Source of the DNA: Diphasiastrum complanatum
Lineage: Eukaryota; Streptophyta; Lycopodiopsida; Lycopodiales; Lycopodiaceae
Reading direction: 5' to 3'
Assembly (NCBI GenBank): GCA_029204225.1
Contig: MU835320.1
Location: 1-40,006 of the forward strand
Length of the DNA: 40,006 nucleotides
The notes below the pieces were generated by a model. It did no database searches, was not told where the DNA came from, and worked only from the letters and a program-made list of their open reading frames with translations. Shown here one piece after another: positions 11,643 through 23,659 of the stretch (positions are counted from its first letter, which is position 1; each line of letters opens with the position of its first letter). The position numbers were made by a program, and so were the translations under genes.

Positions 11643-12638
11643 GGTTTGAGTGGGGCCATCATATGGCTCATTCCCTTTGGCTCCCGTTGAGCTTGAGGTA
11701 GGTGGATAGTTACATCTTCGATGGTAAAGTCCTTGAAATGGTTGGGCACATCAATTTTGTCAGGGGCATAGGGCTTCTTAGTCCTGGCCTTAGGTGGATC
11801 TTTAGGGGTCCTAGCTATGTGGCTTGTGGACCTAGAGGATTGTGCTTCACTCGGGGTTTCTCGAGCTATCGTGAGATCGCGAGGAGGGTCCACCTCTATA
11901 ATCTTTTTTTCTTTCTCGTAGATAGCTTCCTTCCTAGTTGGTTTTACATGCACCTTGTGAATGGTATTTCTATGTGGCTTGGACGCTTGAGGGACTTTGA
12001 TTAAGATTGCGTCATCTATCGTGTAGATAGATTCATTATCATATGTCTCCCATACGTATACCGGTCATTTGACATGATATATTCTACTTTGGTCCAGTTT
12101 GGCTGCAACAATGCTAGCCTTAGGTTCTATCTCTCGAACCTTCTTAGGGAGTAGCCGTGGGGGAATGGCATCCATAAAGCGCAGAATAGCTACCTCTGTA
12201 ATATCAGCCATGTCGGAGTCAATATCAAACTCTTGAGAGCATATAACACTCTCGTTGTTGATATACAAGGTTATTGATTCGTCATGAGGTAGCCAAGCGA
12301 CGTGAAGTAAGTCCTCATTGTGGGGCTGAATGTTAACATAACTGACGTTGAAGATAAGAGTATCCAAATCAGTTGGTTCAATGGCAGATTCATCGCTATC
12401 AGTGTGATGTGTATTCCGCATTGACACAATCGATTGTTGCCAAGCTGTGGCTCCAGTTGATGATATCCGTAACCCTGGTATAGTGGCCCTTCTCTTCGAT
12501 GTCATGGTAATTTTCAAGAATAGACTCTGTGGTAGAAGATCCATATTTGGTGATTCGTGCAGGTTTGATCTTACCGTAGAGTCGATGGTGACTGATGTTC
12601 TCGATTGCCAAATGTAACGTGCTCTCTATTCCAATCAT
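11639..12638 (-). pseudogene. Gypsy polyprotein segment between protease and RT
   Basis: Minus-strand frames 12638-12399, 12544-12065 and 11953-11639 overlap or follow one another between the protease-like block and the RT. They are rich in acidic and polar residues, with stretches such as EDLLHVAWLPHDESITLYI and DVPNHFKDFTIEDVTIH. A comparable spacer (EEDLIHVSHALSYDENAEL) occurs in the plus-strand gypsy at about 34300, which supports common ancestry. No catalytic motif; function unknown. Several frame breaks. Confidence 0.65.
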
Positions 12639-12799
12639 GCACTACATGTGCGTTAGAGAGCCATGGCCTACTTAGGAGTAATTCATAGGAATAGGCATTC
12701 TAGAGATATCTAGCACTACCAAATCTAGCGTGAAGCTCAAACCTCCTAGTTTCAGCCTTATGTATGGTCTAATGGTTTTAGCACACTTTGATTTGCCAT

Positions 12800-13189
12800 T
12801 CAAAGTTGATAGCTCGACCGTTTCATGGAAGCTTGAAGACCCCACTCCTTCATCAAGGATGTTGATATTATGTTGACTCCCAATTCACCATCTAATATTG
12901 CCAAGACAACTTGGGAATGTCCGTAAGTTGTAGGAATGCGTATATTTCTCTTGTCGCTTGCAGGGTTAGTCAGATGTAGGGACACCTCAGGGAGGTCTGG
13001 TGATGTGATGTTATCTTCAATTGAGCACAACTCTTTTCGCCATTTCCTGCTATACTTCCATAGTACTCCAAATGGCCCTTCAAACTGTAGCTTCACTGCA
13101 TTAGGACGGTCCTGCCTGCAAGTGGGCAAAGGTTGGTTCCGAAGGAATCGAAAGTTATTAGTGTTTGATTTTGTACATTTTGTCACCAA
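12800..13189 (-). pseudogene. Gypsy aspartic-protease-like segment
   Basis: The minus-strand frame contains LAILDGELGVNIISTSLMKE, the counterpart of the gypsy protease core in which DGGSGVN(I/L)IS is usual. Here the Gly-Ser after the catalytic Asp-Gly is replaced by Glu-Leu, so activity is doubtful. The frame begins only about 260 bp from the primer site, so the gag region expected here (typically more than 1 kb) is missing. Confidence 0.65.
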
Positions 13190-13451
13190 AACTGCAAAAA
13201 ATGATCGATTTTTGTGGTTTCTTTGATTTTTTCAGATCCAAATGGATCTTAGGAATGGTGATTGTCTAGCCTTTCTTGCTCAGCCAAAATAGATTTCAAG
13301 TGGAAAATCCAAACAAATCAAGCAATTTTTCTTTCCAAATTAATCCTAAAATGCAATTTTAACATGATTATGCCAAGACAAGATGCCTAATTACAAGCTA
13401 ACATCCATCCATGTATTAGAAACATGTTGAAAATGAAAATTCGCATAGCTC

Positions 13452-13468
13452 CCCAACAACGGCACCAA
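13452..13468 (-). promoter_or_regulatory. Primer-binding site for tRNA-Asp (gypsy)
   Basis: The plus strand reads ccccaacaacggcacca. This matches the 3' end of plant tRNA-Asp (CCCCGGCAACGGCGCCA) with three G-to-A differences. It sits 4 bp inside the LTR edge at 13473, in the right place and orientation for a minus-strand element. Confidence 0.85.
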
Positions 13469-13472
13469 AATT

Positions 13473-14717
13473 GTAGCGGGTATTTCCTATCCACCTTCAA
13501 CCCTAGATATTAGAAGATTCTTCTAATAGATTCTAGATGCCAAAAGAGCCTAATGGATATCAAATAAAAGAATTGAGCTGCCAAAGTACATTAAGGAGCG
13601 TCAACAAGTAACCGAGGAGGAGTTCCAAAATCCAGATTTATCGGGAACGCCAATATCAGAAGGTCGACAAGTCGCGGACTGGCCAATGAGCACAGACAAA
13701 GCCTAGCGCCCACAACATATTATACGGCGACATGGTCGAGTCAGCATAACGACTTGGACCTATTTTGTAAAATAACGTCAGACACCCTTAGAAGGTACAC
13801 TGTACTCGTAAGGCAATGGCATGAGAAGTAGAAATAGATTTGTAATCCGATGGGCCAAAAATAAGAAAGACCCAAAGTAGTTAACATTGCAATTTGGTGC
13901 CTAGATCCCGTTTAGATCCTTAGCTTAACCCCCTCTCCATTGGATCGAAGCCCATACTACACGACATCTCACCCGGTTGGAGATCCAAACCCCATCTTTG
14001 CCCTCTTGATCGCAACGATTAGGGAGGCACGGAAAGGGTCTAACACTAGATCCAAACACATCAAGCATCAAAGGAGATGAAAATGATTAACATGTTGTCA
14101 TGTGGGGATTCGTTCCCATGAGAGCGGTAACATAGTTCATAATCAAGCACATGCTTATGAATCCACATCTAACACTACGATCCATTAACACTACTCAAGC
14201 AAAGATATAACTTACTTCTCTCTCTCTCTCATAAAAAAAGTATAACAAAGATCAATCCCAACAATTATCAAATCCAACAAACATAAAGATCCAAATAAAA
14301 CATGAGAGATGAAGATAGGAAAAAGAAAAGCAAGGACATCTAATTTCAATTCGTAAGAGGTTCCACATGCTTTATTAAAATGAACATGTAAAATGAATCA
14401 CAAAGTACCACTACATATAATGGATTTTAGGGCTTTAGCCTCAAATCCTATTGGCCAGTTTCCACCTCCCTTATTATTATTTGAAATTTGAAATTTGAAA
14501 TTTGGGGGGAGCCCTTTTATTCCCTAACTTGACTATTAGGCCTTGCGACATTTAATTCTTGCAAAATAGGCCTAAAGTCATTTTATTAACTTCTAACTAT
14601 TCAAATAACTATGTGATCATCGAGTTGGACTTACACATGCAGGGTGCCAAATCCCTCTCACAGTCTCACTTATTAGCTAGGGTTAGGGTTGCCTTGATAT
14701 TCGCAGACCCTCCAACA
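13473..14717 (-). mobile_element. 5' LTR of the minus-strand gypsy element
   Basis: A 1245-bp LTR. On the minus strand it starts TGTTGGAGGGTCTGCG and ends ATACCCGCTACA, next to the tRNA-Asp primer site. A minus-strand TTAATAAAGC near 14373 resembles a poly(A) signal, and a short TTTGAAA triplet repeat lies at about 14480. The partner LTR is not in the window, so the outer edge is inferred from the TG end. Confidence 0.65.
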
Positions 14718-17030
14718 GACATCTAGGACATAATTATTAGAAAGTACATAAATGTACGTCCAAACACACAACTCATAAGACATAAGAAGAATTCAAAAGT
14801 CCTCCTCCGCCCCCCACTCCATTTTTTTTATAGGACTTCATGAATAATTATTGGGCCGGATTCTTATCAAGAAATATGAGCTATCCCTCATCAAGTAGTC
14901 AAAGACAAAAGGCTTACCATAATAGTTTTGGCATTCATCATCTTCAAGCAAAAAAACTTTAGTTTTCTATTTAGAATCAAATCTAGATATCAAAATTTTA
15001 CCAAATTCCAATCATTTTAGATGTTCTCACTGATATATCACTAACAATTGAAGAATTTATTTTTCAATTGAAAAATTTCTAGCACAAAATGTTCTATATT
15101 TTCTATGCACACAACATTATTGGTGAATCACAATGATTTATAGAATACATAACTTAAATGAAAAAAAGGAGATGCATAATGGGTTCACATTGCTTGTCTA
15201 ACAAAATAACTTTCTTCATGAGTAGCTCCACTTACACAAGTTAATTTTCGATGACTTAGAGATATCAAAATGTCTAAGTGTAGGCCTCTCTATACTAGTT
15301 TACACCACATTTAGATTGTCTTCTAGATTGTATTTGAATCAGTAAGTTAATCTTCTAATAGAAAAACTCAATATCCTACAAGTAATTGTTCCTAAACAAT
15401 ACTCGTATATATATGTATGTTCATACACTCGTTAAGATATACCAGATAAATTCAAGAACTAGGAATGCATGGTAGATTTTACAAGATTTACCATGCGCAT
15501 ATGAAAATAATACAAAATTTTCTTTCACACAAACAACCTCTCACAATCCTAGTAAAAAACATTCATCATACTCTTTGTAGAAAGATTAGATCAAATACTA
15601 TCACATGGACCTGTTGGCGATTAGGTCGAGTCGTACAAATATCCAAGTGGCCTAGCCAATTTCTTTCCCCAATGCTCTAGGACTCTCCAAGGACAAGTTG
15701 GGAAAGTGAAAAATGAGATTTAAATAGGCTCTTGGGACAAGTCGACAACAAGATGGGAGGTGGGCAGATGGATTTTTGTTGAAGCTAAATGCTAGATCGA
15801 GTTGATTGCCAAAGGTCATTACATGTTGGAACACATGGATAACATTGAGAATCCGACACTCTCATAAAGGGAGAGGAGATGTGTGTGTGTTGGGAGTTGA
15901 GGCATGTGCACTCAAGTTGCCTTTTAGCCTATGACCCATGGATTTCTTCACCTCATTTTTAGCACATGCTAATGAATGTGGTTTTTGTCACATAGGTCAT
16001 GGTCCAGGGCTAAGTAAGTAGTAGGTTAGCTACATTTGTGAGCTAGAGTAGCGCCACACAGTTGAACGAGGTTGGTTCAAAATCCCTCCACTTGCAAGTA
16101 TGATACAATGTTGAGCCAATATGAAATAGACATGATCTCAAAAGGGCATCAAGTTAATGATAAAAGTGAATATCAAATTTTTTTTAACATGACACAACGA
16201 CCATATAGAGAATCTAATACTTTAGTAACAAACTTACATATAAGCTATTTACTATATCCTATGTGTATGCAAGGGTCATGTCGTTGTCAAAATGCAAAAA
16301 TTTTTCACCACATCACAAAGGGATCTAGGAACCATGACTTTGCTTTCCAACTTATTGCCCTTCCAATCAACTCACATACTAACAACCAATATGTTAAAAT
16401 ACATTAGATTCCAAGATGGCCATTCCAAGAGACTTAATTGACTTGGAGCTTTGTCTCGAGTGCTAGGAGTTAATTTATCACCATGCCAAATTGGACAGCC
16501 ATAAAGAGGTAACTTCCATTCAAGCAAAGCCATCCAACTCAACCAATATGTTATAGCCCATGCCTAGAGTCAACACAATTTATGTTCATTCAAGGTATAC
16601 TCAGAGCTACAAGCCATGACATATACGATGTCAAGAAGTAAATGATCTTGACAACATATTACTGCGGGTAGACATAAGTCTCAGTCCAATGCCATGGTAA
16701 AATATATGAAGCGGCCTTGCGACTAGCGCTTTGACCAAACATTGAAAACTGAATCAGTGTGAAAAAAATCCTGCTTTATTGATAAGTTTGAGAAGGCACG
16801 AGAAGGCACATCAAGCATGCAACCCGAGTCTTCAAGGCTTTGATATGCTGTATACAACTAGTGCTTGAGACCTAGTTTAAACTCGTTACGAGTCGCAAGT
16901 GTTTTTTTCTATAGTTTTGGTGTGATTAAGCACACACTCTCTCACATAGTGTGCATTGCACACAATGGAATTAATGCAATCGTAATTGTCGTTGACATGG
17001 GCCCCAAACTTGCTATCCGCCTAACTACCT
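14718..17030. other. AT-rich non-coding region
   Basis: No recognisable protein, RNA gene or paired LTR. Open frames (longest 111 codons near 16072-16407) lack family motifs. Presumably old decayed repeats. Confidence 0.4.
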
Positions 17031-17121
17031 TCCCGTTGCTCGTCTGTCCATGTTGCCCGTTTGCCCATTTGCTCGTCTGTCCACACCTGTTGCCCGTTTG
17101 CCCATTTGCCCGTCTGTCCAC
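17031..17121. repeat. GC-richer minisatellite, three units
   Basis: The motif CGTCTGTCCA occurs at 17041, 17074 and 17111 (spacing 33 and 37), each after gttgcccgtttgcccatttg or a shortened form of it. Confidence 0.8.
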
Positions 17122-17142
17122 AATGTGCGCGAGCTAGAGTGA

Positions 17143-17236
17143 TTGGGTGAGAGAGAGATGCCGCGAGAGACATATAGAGAGGGGGGGGGGGGCGAAGAGA
17201 GATGCCAAGCGAGAGAGAGGGGAGGGGAGATGATGC

Positions 17237-17282
<46 letters not shown>

Positions 17283-17420
17283 CGCACACACACACACGGG
17301 AGAAATGATGAGAGAGAGAGAGAGGGGAGAGAGAGAGAGCTACGGGAACGAGAGAGATAGAGAGAGCAGGAAGGGAGATGTGAGGAAGAGAGAGAGAGAG
17401 AGAAAGAGAGAGAACATATT
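17143..17420. repeat. GA-rich low-complexity tract
   Basis: An imperfect purine tract with a pure (GA)20 run at 17239-17278, a G-run near 17180, and a short (CA)n patch at about 17284-17297. Ser-Leu and Arg-Glu repeat frames on either strand are artefacts. Confidence 0.95.
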
Positions 17421-18799
17421 AACACTACTCACCAAATTAACATAAAAATCTACGAACGACAATTACGCACGATAATAACCCTTTTGGTGGGACCATTAGA
17501 CACAATAGTCTGGGCATAAGGAGCTCAATTGCTATGTTAATGGCGCTCCCAAAGATGACCATTGCTTATTACTTTTTTTTTACAATAAATTTTCTCTCTA
17601 CTGCCTAAGTGGAACGGGGAGGATACCTGAAAAATTAAAATCTAACCGTACCGTACGGGAACATATTGTGACTGCTACCCGAAGCTGACTGTACGGATGA
17701 TGGATCCCGACATGAGGCTGAGGTAGAAGGAGACACACTGTGCGAATGGCAGGCGCGTGTGTAATCTATCAAACAACCCTTTTCAGAGCTCTACTTGACG
17801 ACAACGATGGCGATGGAGATGGAGATGGCAATGTACCACAGCTTTATGATGTCTTTGTCAAAATATTGCAATTTGCAAGCCTTGGCGTTTGTTATTGTAA
17901 CCTACTCTTCTTCTCCTGTAGATAGTAAATTGTATTTTCTTGAAGATTTTAGGCTAATTTTCAGCCTTTCCTTTCAATTCAGTTGTGGATGCAGATTTCA
18001 ATCACGACTGGTTATAGCTAGGGGCTACGAGGAGTGGCAAACAGCAGACTGCAGAACAGAGCATGCTCTCCGTATACGATGTGCTTTACAACCTGATTCG
18101 TGTCTAGGCACTCATGATAGATTGCCCTTTCCCTATCTTCCATACTGTACAGAGTATACGGTCGTGAGCTGTGACTTGTCTTCGCTTTCTTGGGTGTCTT
18201 TATTTGCTGTTACGCTTCGGCAGTAAGCTGCAGTGCCATATTGGATTGCTCTCCACTTTCGCCGGACGGTGGACCGTCTTGCTGCTTCAACTTTCAAGAT
18301 TTACGCCAGAATTTGTGAGCGTAAAGGCCGGTTATATCAAGATCTTGTGCCTAAGCGTTACACCGCCTGTTCGTTTTGATAAGCATATTATCTTGAGCCG
18401 TCTTTGATAAATTTGCATTTTATACAATTTGCCATAGTATTTTCTAGTAACTTTGGGTTTTCATTCTCATGACAACTTTGGCTATATCTACATCTTTTTG
18501 AAACCAATTTATGTTGAAAGCATGGAGACAAGCTACGAAGGATAGTTTTTGCTTAGCCTCTGCTTTCTTTCTTCCTCTTCTGCAAAGCTAGACAGCGGAG
18601 AAGCTTTGGATGGATAGCTCCCTGTCCAACTCATTTTCTAAATCGAATCTGAGGCATTTTCTGAAGATATTGATATTCCTAGATGGATACAATCGAGCAT
18701 ACTGTAGTTTAAGGATCACTGTTATGTGTAGGCCTCCTAGTTTTTAAGATTAAGCTCACTTTTATGAATAATCAAACACAGTGAGTTATATAGTTGCCA
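17421..18799 (+). promoter_or_regulatory. Upstream region of the ERF gene
   Basis: This is the only 5' flank available to the ERF gene and should hold its promoter and 5' leader. Upstream frames exist, for example about 17807-18226 beginning in a GATGGM hexamer repeat, but none has family motifs. I cannot place the TATA box with confidence; tttatacaatt near 18420 is one candidate. No retroelement coding sequence intrudes. Confidence 0.4.
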
Positions 18800-19906
18800 A
18801 TGGTGATGAAGAAAATTATTCAAAGCCGGGAGAACAAGTACCGAGGTGTGCGAAAGCGGCCATGGGGTCGATACGCGGCAGAGATTCGCGACCCTCATAC
18901 AAAGGAGCGCCGCTGGCTAGGAACTTTTGATACAGCCGAGGACGCAGCACTTGCATACGACACTGCAGCCCGTGCCATGCGGGGCAGCAAGGCTCGAACA
19001 AACTTCATCTACGATAACGAGCCACACATTGTTCCCATTGTTGAGATGTCATCTGCAAAATTCCAAATGGTCATCAATAATGGAAGTCATCAGCCACAGA
19101 GTTTTCCGGTTCAGGTCCTCAGGTCTCAAGTCCCCGCATATTGTGATTTTCGACTGACTGCTCAACCTTCAACTTCGAAGGAAATTACGCTCGACGATAA
19201 TCGGCACCCGATGCGATTACGGTGTTCCGAATCATTGGTGCAATTCATCAATCAACCTTTACAAGAAGCAATGATCATGTCCAGCGAACGACAACGGCAG
19301 GATAGGTTAAATAAAGTATTTGACAGTATTCTTCCTCCTGTGGCGCAAATTGCCCATTCATCCACTCACGACCCTGATTCTGAATTTGTGCAGTCAAGTG
19401 CAGACATTTGGAGATTGCCGACCTGTCAGAATGTAAATGAGCAAGATTTGCTTCCCGTTAAACTCCCCATGTTGGAAGCAAGCTCTGTCCCTTCTTCTGA
19501 AGTCTGCAGTCCAGCTAATTCTGAGAATGTTGATCTAGATTATAGCTTTTGGGATTGTCTTCAGCAAGTGGAGGTGCAGCGTTGGCAGTGCCAAAATTGC
19601 GTGTCGTCGACTTTCCTTCACAACGGAGATCTAAGCTCTTTGCCTTCTTCTGAGGTGTGCAGTCCACTATCTGTTTACATAGAATCCCCAACTGCCACCA
19701 TACAATCCTTATATGAAGTAAGTTGCGGACTGTGGAACGATCTGCAACAGGAAACCTGGCATACTAAAGATGTGGCGGTAACGACAACCAACACACCTTC
19801 AAGCCATGATAATCTTTTCCTAATGGATATGCCGCCTATCCCTGAGTCCCTTCTTCATGACATACAAATGCTTCCAGATCTTCAATCGCCGTCTTCCTTG
19901 GGCTGA
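18800..19906 (+). CDS. AP2/ERF transcription factor, group VIIIb (LEP/PUCHI/ESR)-like
   Basis: An intact single-exon gene of 368 residues. One AP2/ERF DNA-binding domain (residues 13-71) starts [19 protein letters not shown], continues [15 protein letters not shown] and ends [15 protein letters not shown]. Ala and Asp at the diagnostic positions (here 26 and 31, family positions 14 and 19) place it in the ERF rather than DREB group. RYAAEIRD plus [13 protein letters not shown] and ARAMRG(S)KARTNF are typical of group VIIIb (LEAFY PETIOLE, PUCHI, ESR/DRN), nuclear regulators of organ initiation that bind GCC-box-type DNA. The assignment is from motif memory. ATG at 18800 is chosen over an upstream in-frame TTG; another ATG two codons on is possible. 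The rest is polar and Ser-rich. The C-terminal half has the motif pair SSEVCSP (about 232 and 283) with W-(D/N)-x-LQQ (about 250 and 311). It has no stops, unlike all nearby transposon frames. Confidence 0.95.
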   Translation: MVMKKIIQSRENKYRGVRKRPWGRYAAEIRDPHTKERRWLGTFDTAEDAALAYDTAARAMRGSKARTNFIYDNEPHIVPIVEMSSAKFQMVINNGSHQPQSFPVQVLRSQVPAYCDFRLTAQPSTSKEITLDDNRHPMRLRCSESLVQFINQPLQEAMIMSSERQRQDRLNKVFDSILPPVAQIAHSSTHDPDSEFVQSSADIWRLPTCQNVNEQDLLPVKLPMLEASSVPSSEVCSPANSENVDLDYSFWDCLQQVEVQRWQCQNCVSSTFLHNGDLSSLPSSEVCSPLSVYIESPTATIQSLYEVSCGLWNDLQQETWHTKDVAVTTTNTPSSHDNLFLMDMPPIPESLLHDIQMLPDLQSPSSLG

Positions 19907-20349
19907 CTCCGTTTTGTCTAATCAAAAAGTGAATTCTGTAGCAAGACAATTCCAGGCGTGACTCTGTGAAAAGACAAGAATGGATGAGCCTCCTACAATT
20001 TGGCTTCTACATGTTGTATGTGATTCTGAAGCAATATTGTCTCAGATTATATTTATAATCATTGTCAGTTGAACAATTAGAACTGCGTTATCTTATCAGC
20101 AATTCCATTGTTCTCCAGCTATTCCATGCTACCTTGAGAATAATTTCTTTGTTGAAGGTTTATTGCTTTTAGCTCTATAGCTATGTCTGCCTGAATTAGT
20201 GAGTTGGTTCTTCAAAGAAATTTTTTACGGGCCATATCTTTACGTCAGGACATTCAATGTCAGCTAATTATGATCCTGTTGATCAAATGCAACGCACACT
20301 GTGATCATAGCCGTCTGCAATTTTTGTTTTGTTTGTTTTTTTCCTTGTG
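19907..20349 (+). other. Presumed 3' UTR and flank of the ERF gene
   Basis: AT-rich, with no coding frame. It separates the ERF stop codon from the first copia-like codons by about 440 bp. No unambiguous poly(A) signal was identified. Confidence 0.4.
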
Positions 20350-21772
20350 TTTATTTTTTGATATATTGATTATTTAACAAGATTCACTTGGATATATCTT
20401 CTTGCTTCTAAATCTATGGTGTTTGATCATTTCCTTATTTGCAAAGCTTATGTAGAGAAGCAATTCTCATTCAAGATTAAAGCTCTTAGATGTGATGGAG
20501 GTGGTGAATATATCTCCAATAAATTTCATGATTTTTGTGCTTGAAGGCATTAAAAGAGAGTTCTCTTGTGCCTATTCTCCATCTCAAAATGGAATGGCCG
20601 AGAGAAAGAATAGATCTCTATGTGAATGTGCAAAATCTATGAGAATTGAGGCATCTTTGCCCAAATATTTTTGGGGAGAAGCCATTAATTGTGCAAATTA
20701 TCTTTGCAAAAGGCTCCCACATATAGCTCTCAGAGGAAAGTCACCATATGAAATCTTATATTTGAAGAAGCCTAAGGTTGATCACCTTAGAGTTTTTGGA
20801 TGCATATGCTTTGCCCATATTCCCTTGGAAACAAGGGAGAAGGAAGATTCTAGTGCATGCAAAGGGATCATGGTTGGATACTCATCCACCAAAAAGGCCT
20901 ACAGAGTCTTTGTACTCTCTACTTCTCAAGTTATTGAAAGTAGAGATGTTGTCTTTCATGAAGATCAACATTCATCTTTTGAAGAGGCCGAGATCAAGAA
21001 GTCTATGGATGCATCACCTATTATTGATTTTGAAGACAATTATGATGTGATGGGGTCGAGAATTGAAGAAGACTCTCCTCGGATTTTCTCACCATGAAGA
21101 TCCATGAGAGATAGATCCGAGCCTAAGAGGCTCTCATATGTTGACAAAGGCAAACAAGTGGATCTTGATTCCACTAATTATGTGTTTTATGTCTCTCATG
21201 AAGAGCCAAAGAATGTACAAGAGGCACTCAATACCAAGGAGTGGTATGATGCCATGAAGCAAGAGTATGATGCATTGATCACCAACAATACTTGGGAGCT
21301 TGTGGATCCTCCATCCAACAAGCATGTGATTGGTGCAAGTGGGTATTTCGGATCAAGTACAATCATGATGACATCATCAACAAGCATAAAGCAAGATTAT
21401 GTGCCAAAGGATTTGCTCAGATCCATGACCTTGATTATGAGGAGACCTTTGCACCCGTTGCAAAGATGGTGACAATAAGAATTCTTATTTCTCTTGCTTG
21501 TTTCTTTAAGTGGAAGGTGTCCCAATTAGATGTATCCAATGCTTTTCTAAATGGTTATCTTGAGGAGGAGATCTATATGGAACAACCTCAAGGATTCATC
21601 AAGAATGAGTTCAAAGTGTGCTTGCTCTTAAAAAATCTTTATGGACTCAAGCAGCACCAAGATCATGGTATTCAAGACTTAAATCTTTCCTTATCTCACT
21701 AGGATTTACTCTTAGTGACTATGATCCTTCCATGTATCTAAAGTTTGTTGATAGTAATATTGTCATTCTTAG
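20350..21772 (+). pseudogene. Copia integrase and RT N-half, frame-broken
   Basis: Homology starts near 20355 in mid-integrase (DYLTRFTWIYLL), then LRCDGGGEYISNKFHDFC (second catalytic Asp). After stops and a frameshift near 20545 come GMAERKNRSL (catalytic Glu), FWGEAINCANYL and VFGCICFAHIP. A TGA at about 21095 follows the post-integrase linker. RT begins EWYDAMKQEYDALITNNTW, shifts frame near 21340 (WVFRIKYNHDD, KARLCAKGFAQ, YEETFAPVAKM, VSQLDVSNAFLNGYL, LLLKNLYGLKQ), shifts again near 21655 ([13 protein letters not shown]) and stops at DSNIVIL, before the YVDD motif. At 21772 the strand identity flips: the next bases encode the same family's gag-protease on the minus strand. It lies about 440 bp downstream of the ERF gene, in the same orientation. 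Confidence 0.92.
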
Positions 21773-22915
21773 GCACATAAAGAACTTTAGAAAGAGAAAG
21801 AACTTTAGAGAATGCAAGCTTTAAGGGAATGTTCCCTATGCCTTCAGTAGAACATTCAAAATCATTTGCAGTGTATATTGATTTCTTGACTCCATCATAA
21901 GGTGCAATAGAAGAGAAAGAATCCTTAGAGCTACACATATGTGAAGAGGCTCCACTATGAATATGCCATAAGCCGTCCTTCTTGAAAGGAGTGGATGAGA
22001 AGCTAGAGACCATAAGAGATCCCTCTCCATCACTTGCAATAGTGTCTTCCTTCTCATTGGTGATGTTGGCTTGCTTGAGTTGATTCTTCTTCTTGAAGCA
22101 ATTGGTGGCATAATGGCCTTTCTTGCCACAATAAAAGCACTTGATCTTCTTCTTCTTGAGCTTGGATGATGAAGCATTAGAGGAATCATCTTCATCCTCA
22201 TCTTTGTCTTTGGATTTGGTTTTGTCCTTGCTTGAGGATTGTTGATATTGGTTCTTGCTCCTCCCTTTGTGCTTGTCCTTGGCATAGAGGGCTTTGCCAT
22301 CATTATGAGTGAGAGAAAGCTTGTCCATCCTCAAGAGCTTGTACTCTTGTCTTGATTCTTCAGAAATTAGCACACTTTGGAGAGCCTCCAAACTTGGTAG
22401 CTCCTCCTTAATGGCATAGAATTGGACAAGGTTATCGAATTCACTTCTCAAGCCATTGAGAATGACTTGAACTAGCTCATTTTGATTGATGGAATCACCA
22501 ATGCAAGCAAGCTCTCTATGAATATCTTTTACTCTCAAAACATAACTAGATGCACTCTTATCACTCTTTTGGCTATTTTGGAAGATTTGATTTTTAAGAG
22601 TGAGGAGCCTAGAGGTGTTCTTAGCCTCGTAGATAGTCTTGAGAAAATCCCAAGCTTCTCTGGTTGTTGTACAAGTACCTATCTCCCTCAATATCTCATT
22701 AGAGACATTCGTCTTAATGTAGTGAAGAGCCATCCTAGCTCTCTTTTTGTATGTTTGAACCTCTTGAAGAACTTGTGGTTCTTCTTCAAGGTCAAAACTA
22801 TGTCCATTACATCTTGAAGGATCAAGATGGATTCCATCCTCATCTTCCAAATTGAATAGTTTGCAGTGGACAATCTTTCACTTGTTTCCAACAAATATGA
22901 ACTCATTGAAGACAT
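21773..22915 (-). pseudogene. Copia gag and protease start (minus strand)
   Basis: Begins MSSMSSYLLETSERLSTANY at 22915, with WKMRMESILILQDVMDIV. A frameshift near 22790 leads into a long open stretch, KKRARMALHYIKTNVSNEIL, through TREAWDFLKTIYEAKNTSRL (UBN2-type gag) and LNGLRSEFDNLV, to a zinc knuckle CFYCGKKGHYATNC with all four CCHC ligands. The protease follows, with WHIHSGASSHM where DSGAS is expected, so the catalytic Asp is lost to His. It ends at KVLSLSKVLYVPK, where the sequence flips into the plus-strand RT fragment. It belongs with the primer site at 23660 and LTR 23672-24327 upstream on the same strand. The gag is the best-preserved retroelement frame in the window. Confidence 0.92.
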
Positions 22916-23659
22916 TTAAAGTGAAGAAAACTCAAATGATGAACAATAAATGTTGCTACACACTCTCAATATGATCCAATAATGAAGTGCTATCTTCTCC
23001 TATGAAAGATCTTGCAACTATTTGTGAATTGATTCTCACTAGCTACTCAAATCTCTCTAAAACAAGATCTATTTCACATCAAATGATGGACTATAGACAT
23101 AGTTAGGATCATTTACTCTTAGCACGTGTGAGATACACTAAGTAACCAAATTTGACTCAAACTCAATGATATTGCATGAAACAAATTGTCTATGATCTCA
23201 AAACAATGTCTAGATCACTTATAGATGAGATTGGTAACCATTCAACTGTGAACAGAGATCAAACAAGCAATCTCTTGACCAAACCAAATGTGTCCACCCA
23301 GGTCTAGGTGCCCTACCTAACGCTCTTCAAAAGCTTATAACTTTTTATTGGCTCAACCAAATGGAATGAAACTGATTGCATCAAAAACTAGACAAAAATA
23401 GCTTCAAAACAAGCTATCAAACAAGATAAATGGATCAAGCATAAGAGAGAACTCTCAATCTGAAATTGGATGTTCCTCACACGTGTCTGAGCACCTGATT
23501 CCGTACAGTACCATATCAGACCCAATCAATGCTCTATTGATCTCTTTTGATCCAAAATTAGACAAGATAGCTAGGAAAATGGATCTTAACAATTTCTAGC
23601 TCAAGATTGATGAGAAGTTTTCACTTAAATGGATCAAAATGCATGGTAATTTTAGGTAG
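22916..23659 (-). other. 5' leader of the minus-strand copia
   Basis: Untranslated sequence between the primer-binding site and the gag start, AT-rich, with no open frame of interest. Length (about 745 bp) is at the long end for copia leaders. Confidence 0.6.

Noticed and set aside
14676-14692. Telomere-like gggttagggtt
   Set aside because: Only about two units, inside an LTR; not a telomere or interstitial telomeric array.
16072-16407. 111-codon frame in the AT-rich spacer
   Set aside because: No recognisable motif, low-complexity surroundings, no splice or promoter context.
17795-18226. 143-codon frame upstream of the ERF gene
   Set aside because: Starts in a GATGGM simple repeat from a non-ATG codon, has no family motif, and lies in the probable promoter or leader.
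22482-22817. 111-codon plus-strand frame
   Set aside because: Antisense shadow of the copia gag, which has the conserved motifs.
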